DNA of 59,504 nucleotides from Desulfopila aestuarii DSM 18488 (GTDB taxonomy: Bacteria; Desulfobacterota; Desulfobulbia; Desulfobulbales; Desulfocapsaceae), in assembly GCA_945863875.1 (NCBI GenBank), contig CAMBBS010000026.1:1-59504 (forward strand). The letters run 5' to 3'. Positions 37,591 through 48,200 of this stretch are shown here, one piece after another (position 1 is the stretch's first letter; every line of letters starts with the position of its first letter). The position numbers and the translations under genes were made by a program. Under the pieces are notes generated by a model. The model made no database searches. It was not told where the DNA came from and saw nothing but the letters and a program-made list of their open reading frames with translations.

Positions 37591-38324
37591 TCATGGAATT
37601 CTTTCCAGGACCTTTCCAAGGTCCTGAAGACCGGCCTTCTCTGGCGGGAGTCGGCCGGCAGTGAGGATTTTACCGGAGACATCCATCGCCGGTTAGCCGC
37701 TGCAATCGAGGAAGCGGATATCGCCTCTTTCCTCGATGAAATCTCTGCAGCAATTGAGCAGAGGGTTGAAGGCGTCGGTCGAGTGGAGAAGATTATGCGG
37801 GCCATGAAAGATTTCCCCCATCCCGGCAGTGATGAAAAAAAGGCGGCGAACATCAACAAGATTCTTAAAAGCACGGTAACCGTGAGCAGAAATGGAGATG
37901 GACTGTGCAGCGGAGTTACCACTTATTCCCTGTCTTGCAAGCGAACTCAGCCAGGTCTTTTTACACATTACTGTCAATAGCGCCCATGCCATAGGTGATA
38001 TGAGCGAAGGCCGCAAAAAAGAAATGGGGAAAATTGCAATCCAGACAACAAAAACACCTCATGGCGTGGAAATTTGTATCACCGATACCGGTGGAGGAAT
38101 ACCCGAGCAAATTCAAGAACGCGTTTTTGAACCTTTTTTACCACAAAGCTACGAGGCAAGGGGACAGGACAGGGACTGGCTATTGCCCATCGCGTGATCG
38201 TCGTCAAGCACACGGAAGACTCTCTTTTGCCTCCGAAAAAGGCCGGGGGACGACATTTGTCATTGAACTTCCAGTAGATGACAATGAGGGTTTCACTCAG
38301 CCTGCCCGCGGCATGGGTTTGCAA
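37591..38324 (+). pseudogene. Decayed histidine kinase C-terminus
   Basis: The frame from 37591 to about 37900 encodes a normal kinase dimerisation and linker segment, ending in GVGRVEKIMRAMKDFPHPG and NINKILKSTVTVSRN. It then shifts into another frame for LPLIPCLASELSQVF, NSAHAIGDMSEG and EICITDTGGGIPEQIQERVFEPF. It shifts again for SFASEKGRGTTFVIELPV. The order and motifs match an ATPase domain, like the intact kinase at 27251-29170, but no single frame spans it. The N-terminal sensor and phospho-acceptor His are absent. A gene-truncation or sequencing error at each shift would need checking. Confidence 0.82.
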
Positions 38325-38559
38325 TAAAAATCAAGCTACACGTCCAGACCCTGGCCGTAAGTCGATTTGCTTCAGCCCTGCAGAAAAAGCTGCAGGGCTG
38401 GATTGATTAGCCGGACAATCAACCAACGCATCGAAAAACAGCTGCCGGCAGTAGTCCTTAGGCAAAGGACTGATCTGGGCCACGCCCATCTGTTCAGTAT
38501 GGAGAAAAAATTAGTCGACTCGAGATATCCTTGGGCTAAAAATCAGAGTCGCCGGCGGC

Positions 38560-39370
38560 GTGGCAAACGAATTGCGCATCAGCACCCTGGGGGGGGGACC
38601 CCAGTCGGTATTCCCTGGCCGAACTAGCCCGAATATATGCTTCAAGGAAAAATTGACGCCAACTTAACTAGTTACGAGACAATTGAAAGCGCAGGACTGG
38701 AAGACAAGGGCATTCGTAATGCGTTTGAAGACAGTCAATATTTCCCGCAATACTTACCCCTTGTGCGCGGTTCTTTTTGGCGAAGGCCCTCCCCGGAAAT
38801 ACACGAAGGTCAACATGTCAAAGCAATTTACCGACGCCATCGGTGATGCTCGACAGCTCAAAGGCGATAACTGGCTTATCATCCTGCTGGCCTGTCTGGT
38901 CGTCGGCACCAGACATAAGGCAGATCATGCACGTAATTTTCTCAGTCGCCGGATGGAAAATCAGGCCGGAGTGTTTGCCGGTGACCTCCTGCAGGATGTT
39001 CCGCTGTTTTCCCCGCTGACCAAATTTCTGCCGCTTGCCGGCGCCGGCAAGTGTATGAAGACAGCGAAAGTATCATAGCCACATCACAGTTGACGGGCTT
39101 TCCCTTTAATATAGCCGTGGCCGGTAGCAAAGAGCTCATCTTCGCCGATTGGCAGGCCTGGACGAGAAAAAATCTGGCGGTTCTTGCCATCAGTGCCTTG
39201 CTGGCCGGAGCGGCGACGGTGCTGGCCTGGTCACACCGGAAAAAAAGGTGGAAGAGCATATCGGCAGGCCGACCGGAACGGAGTTCAGCCATAGCATCTG
39301 CCCTGGGTGCGCCGCCACACATCATCCGGATATGGATATATACGGCACGACACGCAAGAGTATTTACGAC
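38560..39370 (+). pseudogene. Remnant of a membrane sensor with Cache-like domain
   Basis: Between the kinase remnant and the next gene, several short frames read in sequence. ENQAGVFAGDLLQDVPLF and FLPLAGAG are in one frame. After a shift near 39050, VYEDSESIIATSQLTGFPFNIAVAG, ADWQAW and a transmembrane stretch (NLAVLAISALLAGAATVLAW) follow. This is the end of a periplasmic PDC/Cache-type sensor and its exit helix. The 5' part (38560-38820) has peptide-like fragments such as GKIDANLTSYETIESAG that I cannot assign. No intact gene is present here. Confidence 0.6.
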
Positions 39371-39374
39371 GCTA

Positions 39375-40583
39375 TCATTCTTCAGGCTGCATCATCTCAG
39401 CATAGATTCTCTCCCAGTCAACAAGCGCATCCTGCAGACCAAGGCGCTCAAGAACCGACATGTTCATCGCCACAGGTTTACCAATGATCTCTTCCGGTCG
39501 ATTCCGGTAATAGAGAATATTCGCCACATGCACGGCAAGGGTCGGGGTAAAGACATCCCCCGGATATCTTTCCATACAGTTTTGAAAACCGATGGCCTCG
39601 ATAATCGGTCCACGAAACCCCCAAAGACCGACAAGATATGAGCCGACCGCACTCTGACTTGCGCCAAAGATTTCCTGTTCCCCTTCCGGCATGGTTATGT
39701 TTCGCTCCTCAGTCAAATCGATCACTTGGCGATACTGATCGGGCAGGCAGGAGAGCAACACCAGTTTGCCGAGGTCATGCAGCGTCCCCGCCAGAAAAGT
39801 ATCGCTGATCATTTCCTGGTCATCAGTCTGCCCGACAGCAATGGTTCTGGCCAGTTTACCGACCGTAAGGCTATGCTCCCACAGCCGGTCAAGCTGAAAA
39901 ATATCTTCCGAGACCTTGATCTGGGAAAAGAGTTCCAGGCTCAGAACCAGCACCTTGATGGTGTCGAGCCCAAGCAAGGTCACCGCGCGAGCAGGGGTAT
40001 CCACCCGCGAGTAGATGCCAAAAAAAGACGAATTAACCAACTGCATGATCTTGGCGGTCATGGCTATATCTTCGGCTATGATTTTGCCAATTTTTTTTAT
40101 TTCCACACCAGGTGTTGCGATCGCCTTCTGCAAACGGGCATAGGTCTCCGGCAGGCTCGGCAAGGTGCCGATTTTCGAAATGACATCCTTCAAACCGCCG
40201 TCGGACAACATATCCTGCAGGGCACTCGTCCGGCTTAAAACTATTTTGAGTTGTTCTGGATCGCAGGGTTTCGCCAGAAACTGGTGGACAACGCCGACGG
40301 TGCGCAATATCGAAACTTCATCGGCCTGCCCGGTGAGCATGATACGTATCGCGTGGGGATATTTTTCCTGTATTTTCTCGAGAAGTTCGGCACCATCCAT
40401 GCCTGGCATGCGCATATCGGAAACGACGACATCGAAACGGTCCTTAGTCATACATTTGAGTGCTTCCCTTCCTCCAGAGGCGAAATGCAGTGTATAATCG
40501 TTGCGCAACGGTCGCAGCATCCGCCGCAGACCCTCGAGAATGTTCGGTTCGTCATCAACAAAAAGTATTTTTTTCTTTTCCAC
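39375..40583 (-). CDS. Response regulator with HDOD output domain
   Basis: This 402-residue regulator has an N-terminal receiver domain (Asp in VVSDMRMPGMDG). A HDOD domain follows (about 135-330) with LPSLPETYARL, IIAEDIAMTAKIMQLVNSSFFG and the HD-like pair in AGTLHDLGKL. HDOD proteins are non-enzymatic signalling relays in chemotaxis, secretion or cyclic-di-GMP networks. It begins with GTG at 40583. It is the last gene of a run on the minus strand with the CheY-like protein, the membrane kinase and the binding lipoprotein. Confidence 0.92.
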   Translation of the reverse strand: MEKKKILFVDDEPNILEGLRRMLRPLRNDYTLHFASGGREALKCMTKDRFDVVVSDMRMPGMDGAELLEKIQEKYPHAIRIMLTGQADEVSILRTVGVVHQFLAKPCDPEQLKIVLSRTSALQDMLSDGGLKDVISKIGTLPSLPETYARLQKAIATPGVEIKKIGKIIAEDIAMTAKIMQLVNSSFFGIYSRVDTPARAVTLLGLDTIKVLVLSLELFSQIKVSEDIFQLDRLWEHSLTVGKLARTIAVGQTDDQEMISDTFLAGTLHDLGKLVLLSCLPDQYRQVIDLTEERNITMPEGEQEIFGASQSAVGSYLVGLWGFRGPIIEAIGFQNCMERYPGDVFTPTLAVHVANILYYRNRPEEIIGKPVAMNMSVLERLGLQDALVDWERIYAEMMQPEE

Positions 40584-40604
40584 TTTACTTTTCCATTGCC
40601 GTCA

Positions 40605-41051
40605 TCAGTGATGGCCATCCGGTAATTTGACGATAGTCAGCCAGAAATCCTGGATCGATTGCACGACTTTGGTAAATTGCGTGAAATCCAGCGGTTTGGT
40701 AATATAGCAGTTGGCATGCAGATTATAGCTTTTGAGTATGTCCTCGTCCGCTTGCGACGAAGTGAGAATCACCACCGGAATCCGTTTCAGATTGTCATCC
40801 TGTTTGATTTCGGCAAGCACCTCGCGACCATCCTTGCGGGGGAGATTCAGGTCAAGCAGAATGATATCCGGTCGTGGAACCGTGCTGTAGGGTGGCTCCT
40901 TCCTGAGAAACCGCATGGCCTTTTCGCCATCGTTAACGACATGGAGGTTATTTTTTATCTTGCAGGTCACCAGGGATTCCCTGGCCAGATCGGCATCACC
41001 TGGATTATCTTCAACGAGCAGTATCTCGATCATGTGCAGCTCCATTGCCAT
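40605..41051 (-). CDS. CheY/Rcp1-like single-domain response regulator
   Basis: This 148-residue receiver domain stands alone, with the acidic pair EDNPGDADL, phospho-acceptor Asp in [13 protein letters not shown] and Lys in YITKPLDF. It is of the Rcp1 type that partners phytochrome-like kinases. The start at 41051 has an AAGGAG ribosome site 9 bases upstream; the longer frame is antisense-like and not used. It follows the membrane kinase gene by 46 bases and probably takes phosphate from it. Confidence 0.9.
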   Translation of the reverse strand: MAMELHMIEILLVEDNPGDADLARESLVTCKIKNNLHVVNDGEKAMRFLRKEPPYSTVPRPDIILLDLNLPRKDGREVLAEIKQDDNLKRIPVVILTSSQADEDILKSYNLHANCYITKPLDFTQFTKVVQSIQDFWLTIVKLPDGHH

Positions 41052-41097
41052 ATGCTGATTCTCCTTTTGTGATAACGCGTTCTTGCTCCTTTTTTCT

Positions 41098-42957
41098 TCA
41101 GCCGTTGCCTTTCGGGAAAGTGAAGAAAAAAATCGTTCCTCTATCCACTGACGACTGAAATCCAATTTCTCCGCCGTGCCGCTCGACAATACGTTTGCAT
41201 AGAGCAAGGCCGATACCAGTCCCTGGATACTCCTCGCGGGTGTGCAACCGCTGGAAAATGACAAATATTTTATCGGCATATTTGGCGTCGATACCTATAC
41301 CATTATCCTGTACCGTAATCCGCCAGGTGTCAACACTCTCTTCGGCGCCGACATGGATTCTGGGAGATACGTTGACACAGAATTTGATGGCGTTGCCGAG
41401 CAGGTTTTGCAAAACAAGCGTTATCTGCATTGCATCGCCATACACCTGCGGCAACGGATCACTGGTGATCTCGGCCCCTTTGTCAGCGATACTGGCCTGG
41501 AGATGAACAAGCGCCTGCCGCAGGAGCGTATTGCAGTCGACCACTTCGAAGGCTCGTCCTTTTGTCGTCACTCTGGAGAAGCTGAGCAGATCCTGAATAA
41601 GCGTCTGCATTCGCACGGCACCGTCGACGGCGTAGTTGATGAACTTCTGAGCCTTGTCATCGAGCTGATTCGTATATCGCTCAGAGAGCAGTTGCACATA
41701 GCTGGATACCATGCGCAGAGGTTCCTGCAAATCATGGGAGGCGACATAGGCGAACTGCTCCAGCTCCTGATTGGAACGAGTGAGCTGGGTCATGGTGAGC
41801 TGCAGCTTTTTTTCCGTCTCTCTTCTGACATCCACCTCCTGCTGCAGGGTATCACGGGAGACCAGAGTATTTTGCAGACGCTCGGTCATGGCTGCAAAAA
41901 CTTTCGCCAGATGGGCAATTTCATTATTTCCGGAGAATTTTTCTGTAAAAACAAGATGCTCCGCATCCATTTTGTCCACGGCCGTCACCAGGCGATGCAG
42001 AGGCGAGAAAAGTGCGGAAGATACCGCCCAGCCGGCGGCAAGTGACAGTCCCGCCATCAGCACGCCGATATTGATAATGGTCTTTTGCATTTCCTTGCCG
42101 GCGGCAAGATATTCCTCCTCATCGACTTCGGTTATCAGAGCAATATTCAAGTCTGGCAGATAGGTATAGGCACCATAAACGGCAACTCCCCGATAATCGA
42201 CATAGCGCGCCGTACCCTTTTCTCCCTGCAAGGCCTTCTTGACGCCGTCAGTATGGACAGTTGTCCTGAGGGCAAACTTGTTGCCGTATAACGGCTCGGT
42301 GATAAAAAAATTCTGCGCGTTCACCAGATAGGTGTCCTCAGATGCCCGCATCCCGCTACGTTCTCGCATGATGACGGAAAGGTTTTGCAGGTTCATACGC
42401 GCACAGAGAATTGTTGTGACAATACCGTACTCATCCTTGACCGGGGTAGCTATAACCATGCTCGGCTGTTGGTAGGCCATGGAATAGAATATATTCTGCA
42501 CGAAGGTGCCTTGCTGACCTTTTTCGAAATAGCTATAATCCCGCTTGATTTTTCCCTCTTGGTCGATGTCGGAGGAAAGGATAACCGTCCCGTCCGTCGG
42601 CCGGAGAAGAAATAATTCATTAAATATTCCTTTGTTAATGACCGGCAAAAAATAAAGGTTACGCATGGCGGTATGACTTTTCTCGTCACCACGGCTGATC
42701 TGATCCTTCCTTCCGACGATTGACTGCAGCACCTCCCGGTATAATGGATTCGTGGCAAGGTATTCCAAATCGCTCACGGCCGTGGTGATCCAGGCCGATA
42801 TCTGTGAACTTTTCTGCAGGTTCACGGTGACAAGAAAGGAGCTGATTTCCTTTTCAAGGGCCTCCCGGCCGATACGATAGGCCAGGTAGCCGGTCAGCAA
42901 TACCGGCAGTTGGGCGAGTAGAATAAAGAACAAGAGAATTTTTGTCCGCAGAGTCAC
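41098..42957 (-). CDS. Membrane sensor histidine kinase (dCache-HAMP-HisKA-ATPase)
   Basis: This 619-residue kinase has an N-terminal transmembrane helix, a periplasmic dCache-type domain (about 30-275), a second helix, HAMP (about 300-350) and a coiled coil. Its core has His408 in [13 protein letters not shown] and ATPase motifs DNGIGID and [12 protein letters not shown]. It starts with GTG at 42957, overlapping the stop of the upstream lipoprotein (GTGA), so the two are translationally coupled. It likely receives the lipoprotein's bound-ligand signal at its periplasmic domain. Confidence 0.93.
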   Translation of the reverse strand: MTLRTKILLFFILLAQLPVLLTGYLAYRIGREALEKEISSFLVTVNLQKSSQISAWITTAVSDLEYLATNPLYREVLQSIVGRKDQISRGDEKSHTAMRNLYFLPVINKGIFNELFLLRPTDGTVILSSDIDQEGKIKRDYSYFEKGQQGTFVQNIFYSMAYQQPSMVIATPVKDEYGIVTTILCARMNLQNLSVIMRERSGMRASEDTYLVNAQNFFITEPLYGNKFALRTTVHTDGVKKALQGEKGTARYVDYRGVAVYGAYTYLPDLNIALITEVDEEEYLAAGKEMQKTIINIGVLMAGLSLAAGWAVSSALFSPLHRLVTAVDKMDAEHLVFTEKFSGNNEIAHLAKVFAAMTERLQNTLVSRDTLQQEVDVRRETEKKLQLTMTQLTRSNQELEQFAYVASHDLQEPLRMVSSYVQLLSERYTNQLDDKAQKFINYAVDGAVRMQTLIQDLLSFSRVTTKGRAFEVVDCNTLLRQALVHLQASIADKGAEITSDPLPQVYGDAMQITLVLQNLLGNAIKFCVNVSPRIHVGAEESVDTWRITVQDNGIGIDAKYADKIFVIFQRLHTREEYPGTGIGLALCKRIVERHGGEIGFQSSVDRGTIFFFTFPKGNG

Positions 42958-43970
42958 TTTTCCACCGAAGGGTATATCGTCTTAAGCAGGTCAGAAGTGA
43001 AGATCGCGTTGATATCGACGACCGGCTGGTGCAGGAATCCCTGCTGCAGGAGGAGATCATGCATATCCTGCCAGACTTCCTTTTGCATCCAGCCGATCGG
43101 ATACAACCCGGTATGCACAAGGGGGATTTGTGCCTCATGCATGTCGAGCTGCATTTTCCGATCCTTGCTTTTGGTATACTGCATAGTTGCATCAACAGCT
43201 TCTTCCGAATGTTCGATGGCATACTGCCAGCCTTTCAAAGTGGCGCGCAGGAATCGCAGGGCGGTATCTCTGTTATTTTTCAGGTATTCCGATGAGGTCA
43301 CCAGCGTGTCGCAGTAAAAAGATATGCCATAGTCACCAGGCCAGATAAGGCGCAGATCAACACCCTGGTTGCGGAGTTTTATGACCCCTCCCGTGATATA
43401 GGATGGCGTAACATCCACTATATCCGCCAGAAAATCCGCATAGAGCATGTCATAGGGCGCGACGGTGATGCCGGCAGTGCCTACCCCGACCTTTTGCATC
43501 AGGGCTTGAAACTGGACATGCGCCTCAACGAATCCTCCACTGTCCATATTACCGACGGCGATCGTCTTGCCAGTAAAATCATCGGGCCGTCGTATGGCGG
43601 ATTGCTTTTTGGCAACAAAAACAACGGCGCTGCGCTGGTAAATAGCCGCCAGAGCGACCAGCGGATGGCCGGGAGTTTGCCTGAGGAAGACGGTCTCAGC
43701 CGCGGTCACCGCGATGTCGGCCTTGCCGTAAACGAGTTGCTCGCACTGGTCGATGTCATGCCCCCCTTCGATAAAGGTTACATGCAGGTTTTCATCGGCA
43801 TAGAACCCTTTTTCCAAGGCCAGATAATACCCGGCGAACTGGGCCTGGTGCAGCCATTTTAGCTGAAGCCTGACCTGATCCCTTGGCTTTTCCTCCGGCT
43901 CTGACGGGCTGCAGGCAAAGAGCGACAGCACGACGACCGAGAAAAACAAAAAAGCAATCCGGTTTGTCAT
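42954..43970 (-). CDS. NMT1/THI5-like substrate-binding lipoprotein
   Basis: This 338-residue periplasmic binding protein is lipid-anchored by the lipobox LFAC near residue 19. The mature chain shows NMT1/THI5/SsuA-type motifs: LKWLHQAQFAGYYLALEKGFY near residue 38 and GKADIAVTAAE near residue 82. In the family it binds thiamine precursors, sulfonates or similar small molecules. No permease or ATPase is beside it. Instead it overlaps a membrane kinase, so it may feed a signalling system rather than transport. The ribosome site GGAGG is present. Confidence 0.9.
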   Translation of the reverse strand: MTNRIAFLFFSVVVLSLFACSPSEPEEKPRDQVRLQLKWLHQAQFAGYYLALEKGFYADENLHVTFIEGGHDIDQCEQLVYGKADIAVTAAETVFLRQTPGHPLVALAAIYQRSAVVFVAKKQSAIRRPDDFTGKTIAVGNMDSGGFVEAHVQFQALMQKVGVGTAGITVAPYDMLYADFLADIVDVTPSYITGGVIKLRNQGVDLRLIWPGDYGISFYCDTLVTSSEYLKNNRDTALRFLRATLKGWQYAIEHSEEAVDATMQYTKSKDRKMQLDMHEAQIPLVHTGLYPIGWMQKEVWQDMHDLLLQQGFLHQPVVDINAIFTSDLLKTIYPSVEK

Positions 43971-44036
43971 AGCGGCTATTTCCTCCGTTGACGGCGTTAT
44001 TTCAAAATCTACCGACGTGGCTAAAATCGATACGCA

Positions 44037-44738
44037 TCAAAGACCTGGAGTCGACGGCCCCTCCCCGTCTATCAGCGCCCTGCGCAATGGACAGGACAAA
44101 GGGATATCCGTCCCCTCGCGATAGCGTTGCAGGAGGCCTATCGATTGCGAAGCCAACTCTCTTCGCACCTGGCGTCTTTCTCCCTTCACCGGGGCAATGG
44201 CCATATGATCATAGCCGGTGGTTTGATGGCGCATCCAGGCAATAACCGCACTGCGCGCCCGATCTGCCAGAGGGATGCGCTCGGTCCGCGCTACCGTTCC
44301 GCTACCGACCGGGGTGGCCAGCTCGGTGACCGCTCGTGCCAGTCGTGCGGCCAGTGTCGCATAGCGAGGATGAAAATTGAGGAAATCGACCACTTCGGTA
44401 TAAAAATCCTCGATGTAAACCAGTTGTTTGTTCTCTCTTCGTACCAGATCCTGCCGACGTTTTTGTGCATAACCAGGTGCGCAACGTTTCTCCTCCAGCT
44501 CCTCTCTGGCAGCAAGAATATGGTCTTCCTTGGCCCAGATCCCCTTGGAGATAAACCTCTTCTTAAACTTTACCTGGACGAGCCAAGTTGGTCCCTTCGC
44601 CTTGACTATTTTGGTCAGCGGGCCGTCTCCCGGCGGGAGCAAGGCCCAATCCGCCGGGACAGCCAGCTGTTCTCCGGCATCGGTCAAAACACTCCGGTCC
44701 GTTCGACCCGGACCGACAATACGATTTTGTTGCGGCAT
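44037..44738 (-). CDS. DUF2293-family protein
   Basis: This 233-residue basic protein belongs to the DUF2293 family, shown by WALLPPGDGPLTKIVKAKGP near residue 31, FLNFHPRYATLAARLARAV in the middle, VGSGTVARTERIPL and VIAWMRHQTTGYD in the C-terminal half. The function is not known. It has many Arg and Lys residues, suggesting nucleic-acid contact. It lies 12 bases after the CheY-like gene of the chemosensory run, and in the same transcript as the lipoprotein 67 bases further, which is unusual placement for the family. Confidence 0.85.
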   Translation of the reverse strand: MPQQNRIVGPGRTDRSVLTDAGEQLAVPADWALLPPGDGPLTKIVKAKGPTWLVQVKFKKRFISKGIWAKEDHILAAREELEEKRCAPGYAQKRRQDLVRRENKQLVYIEDFYTEVVDFLNFHPRYATLAARLARAVTELATPVGSGTVARTERIPLADRARSAVIAWMRHQTTGYDHMAIAPVKGERRQVRRELASQSIGLLQRYREGTDIPLSCPLRRALIDGEGPSTPGL

Positions 44739-44750
44739 AACTGGTGTCTC

Positions 44751-45122
44751 TTATCTGGTGTGCTTTTCTATAGCTGCGAGAAGGGCATCGTCCGTATAGG
44801 GTTTGGTGATATAATCATCCGCGCCCTGTTTCATTCCCCAGAACTTATCGCTGGGCTGGTCTTTACTGCTGACGATGATGATCTTGATATCCCTGGTTTC
44901 GGCATTCGTTTTTAACTGCCGGCACAGCTGAAAACCATTTTTGTTGGGCAAAATAACATCAAGCAGAATCAGATCCGGTTTTTTGGCGATCGCCGTCGCG
45001 ACAACCTTATCCCCTTCTGTCACGCCGATGGTTCTATAGCCGTTCTCCGAACAGGCGATTTCCGCGATGCGCATGTCCGTCGGACTGTCTTCCACTATCA
45101 GTATCAGTTTTGTTGCTGCCAT
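44751..45122 (-). CDS. CheY-like response regulator (PilH-type)
   Basis: This 123-residue single receiver domain has the acidic pair in IVEDSPTDMRI, the phospho-acceptor Asp in DLILLDVILPNKNG, and conserved Thr/Ser and Lys in VSSKDQ and ITKPY. It follows the CheA gene by 78 bases and is most similar in layout to PilH of the Pil-Chp system. It would receive phosphate from CheA. No flagellar gene is nearby. Confidence 0.92.
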   Translation of the reverse strand: MAATKLILIVEDSPTDMRIAEIACSENGYRTIGVTEGDKVVATAIAKKPDLILLDVILPNKNGFQLCRQLKTNAETRDIKIIIVSSKDQPSDKFWGMKQGADDYITKPYTDDALLAAIEKHTR

Positions 45123-45200
45123 GGATCTTTCCCTTCTGTTTCAAAAATTGGTGGCGTCGTACAAACTCTTTATTTCTTCTTATGTGCCGGAGAGAGGTTT

Positions 45201-48200
45201 TCACCTTCCTCTCACCTGTAAACCGCTGCGGATATTTTCCAACAGGCGTACGAAGGCATCCTCCTTATACGGCTTGGTCAGATAGTGCGTAATGCCTAGC
45301 TCCCTGGCTTTTTTCTGGTGCTTTTCCGAGGCCCGCGAGGTGATCATCACCACGGGAATATCCTTGTACAGCTGTTGATTATTCAGACTTGACTTAAACT
45401 CATAGCCGTTCATTCGCGGCATTTCGATATCAAGGATAATCACATCGGGGAGAAAACTGTCCATTTTGGCCAGGGCGTCCCGTCCGTCCACCGCCTGCAG
45501 CTGCTGCCAACCCTGGCTCTCCACCAGTCGCGCGACACTGTGCCGGACACTGATGGAATCATCGACAATCAGTACCTTAGGGGGGGCAGTCGACTCCATT
45601 TGCCGCAGGGGTGTACTGTCCGCCAACCCGCCGGTCATGCGTATGGCCACCAGCTCTCTCAGGTTAAGAATTGGAATTATCCCGCCGGAGCCGGTCAAGG
45701 TCACGCCGCTTATCCCTCGAACATGGGTGAGATGACTGCCGAGATTTTTCACGACAATCTCCCGCTGCTCGACAATCGCCTCGACGGCGACGGCACACTG
45801 TTCTTCCCCCTGCATAAACAGGATGGCCAAGATGCCCTCGGAAGTTGATCCCGTTGGGACCAATTTTTTCTCCAGCTGCAAGTGGTAGCCGAGATTGCTC
45901 ACCTCGACCAATGCGTCGCCAAAGGGCAGAAACAGGCCCGCAGTATCGTCCTTATATACCAGCTCGGCGGCGGAAAAATGTTTCACCTGGAGAATATCCT
46001 GCAGGGGAACGGCAAACTCTCGCCCGGCCACAGAAACGAGGGCGGCGCGGTTGACGGACAGGGTGAAAGGAATATGGATTTCAAATTCCACTCCCTGACC
46101 TGGAGTATTGTGTATCTGAATGGACCCATGCAGATTGCTGATATTTTGCCGGACGACATCAAGGCCCACTCCCCGCCCGGAAAGCGTGGTAATCTGCTGC
46201 CTGGTGGTAAAACTTGGGTGAAAGAGATATTCAAGCAGTTCTTTTTCGTCCAGGGTTTCCGGCTTCTCCGCGAGCCCATCACGGCTGATTTTGTCTCTGA
46301 CAAGCGACATATCAATGCCGCCGCCGTCATCGGCTATACGTAGAACCACATTCCTGCTCCGCTGTTCGGCCTGAAGGATAATTGTCCCGGTCTCCGGCTT
46401 GCCGGCAGCGGCGCGTACCTCAGCGGATTCAATGCCGTGGTCGACCCCGTTTCGCAGAATATGCATCAGCGGATCGGTTATCCCCGCCCAGACGAACCGG
46501 TCCATAACGACATCTTCGCCACGAATGCGCAGAGTCGCTTTTTTGCCGAGCTTTGCGGCGGTATCTCGCACCGTCCGGAATAGAACCCGCGAAATGGAGG
46601 ATAAAGGAGTCATCCTGATACGCATCAGTTTGTCCTGCATCAGCCGCATGGTCAACTGCTGTTTTCCGACCTGCCCACCGATATCGCCGGCCAGGGAAGT
46701 GAGGGAGGCATGGATGGAGTTCACATCGACGGAGATCTCGTTCAGGGATCGAATGATCAGATGCAACTGTGAATAACGGTCCAGCTCAATCGGATCAAAA
46801 TCGGCAAGCCCGTCGGCTATCGGCGCATCGTTGCCATTTTCTGCTGTCAGCGAATTAAAACCATAGAGTGACTGCACCTCAAATCCCAACTCCAGTTCCT
46901 GCGACTTTCGACGGAGATTTTCTTTGACATTTTCCAACTCATCCAGGGTCTGATAAAACACCTCGACCATTTTTTCCATAGCGCCACGGGCGACAACGAG
47001 CTCGCCTTCGATGCTCACCAGCTCATTGAGATCTTCCATTCTGACCCGCAGGACAGTGGCGTCACCGGGCAGGGCGACATCAGCAACAGCACTACCCGCC
47101 GGTTCCGGCTGTCTCGGCTCATCAACGAACACCGATTGTTCGGTTGCCGCTGGTTTTTCGACTATCGCCCAGACCGGCTGGTCGGTCGACGCCGCCTCGG
47201 TGTCGGCCGGTTTCGACCGGGAATGAAGATATTTCCTGAGGACGGCAACGACGCTGTCAAGACGGGGGGAATCCGTGGCCTCTGGGCTTTGTGACAGCGT
47301 CTCAATGACATCGATGCCGGTAGCTATGAGCTGCACTTCCTCGGGCAGGATTTCTTCTGCCTCGTCATGCAGCCAATCGAGCAGATCTTCCAGTGCGTGT
47401 GCGCCCCCGGCAAGCAGGTTCATCCTGGTCATCGACGCCGCACCTTTCAATGTATGCACGGCTCGCCGCATCTCACCGACCGATGCTCGCAGCTTCTGGG
47501 TCAGGACCGACGGTTCCTTGACCCTACCTTCCAGATGATTGAGCGACTGGTTGATGACAATAAAATGCTCATCGCATTCCTCGCAAAAGATTGCCTGAAG
47601 GAGGAGTTGATCCTCATCAACCGGTTCATCGAGCAGTTCATCGTCCAATTCCTCAACGGCTTGATCCTCGATAAAATTCGTGCCGACCAACTCGTCCAGA
47701 AAATCTACCGACGAATCATCTCCGGCTGGATCAGCAAAGGCAGAGAGCGCATCAACGTCTAAGGCCTCGTCCAGGAAAAAAAGGTCTTCCTGCATTTGCT
47801 CCGGTGGCGCCAGAAGCACTTTACATCTTTCAAGTTGTTGTTGCACCCGGTGGATAGTAGTGTTGTTTTCCGGATCCTCATGGGAAAAGCTCGCCTCAAG
47901 AAAGCGCAGAAAATCCTGCATAAGTCCGGACATCTCCGGCTGGTGGGTAATGGCCGTGAAAGACAGCTCCTCCAGCACAAGCTGGAAATCCTGCATCAAC
48001 CGGCCTTGCCGCTGCATGCTCGCCGCCACGAGGGTTGCCGACAGGAGCGATACCGCATGGGCGAGTTTGCCGTAGACAGCCCCGTTGAGCGCTGTATCGC
48101 CGCCGTCCAAACAGCCGGCGAGTTCCTGCAGCAGCGGGAAGATCGAACGAACATCATGTACATACTCCTGTCGCCTGTTATTCTCATGCTGCTCGCGCCC

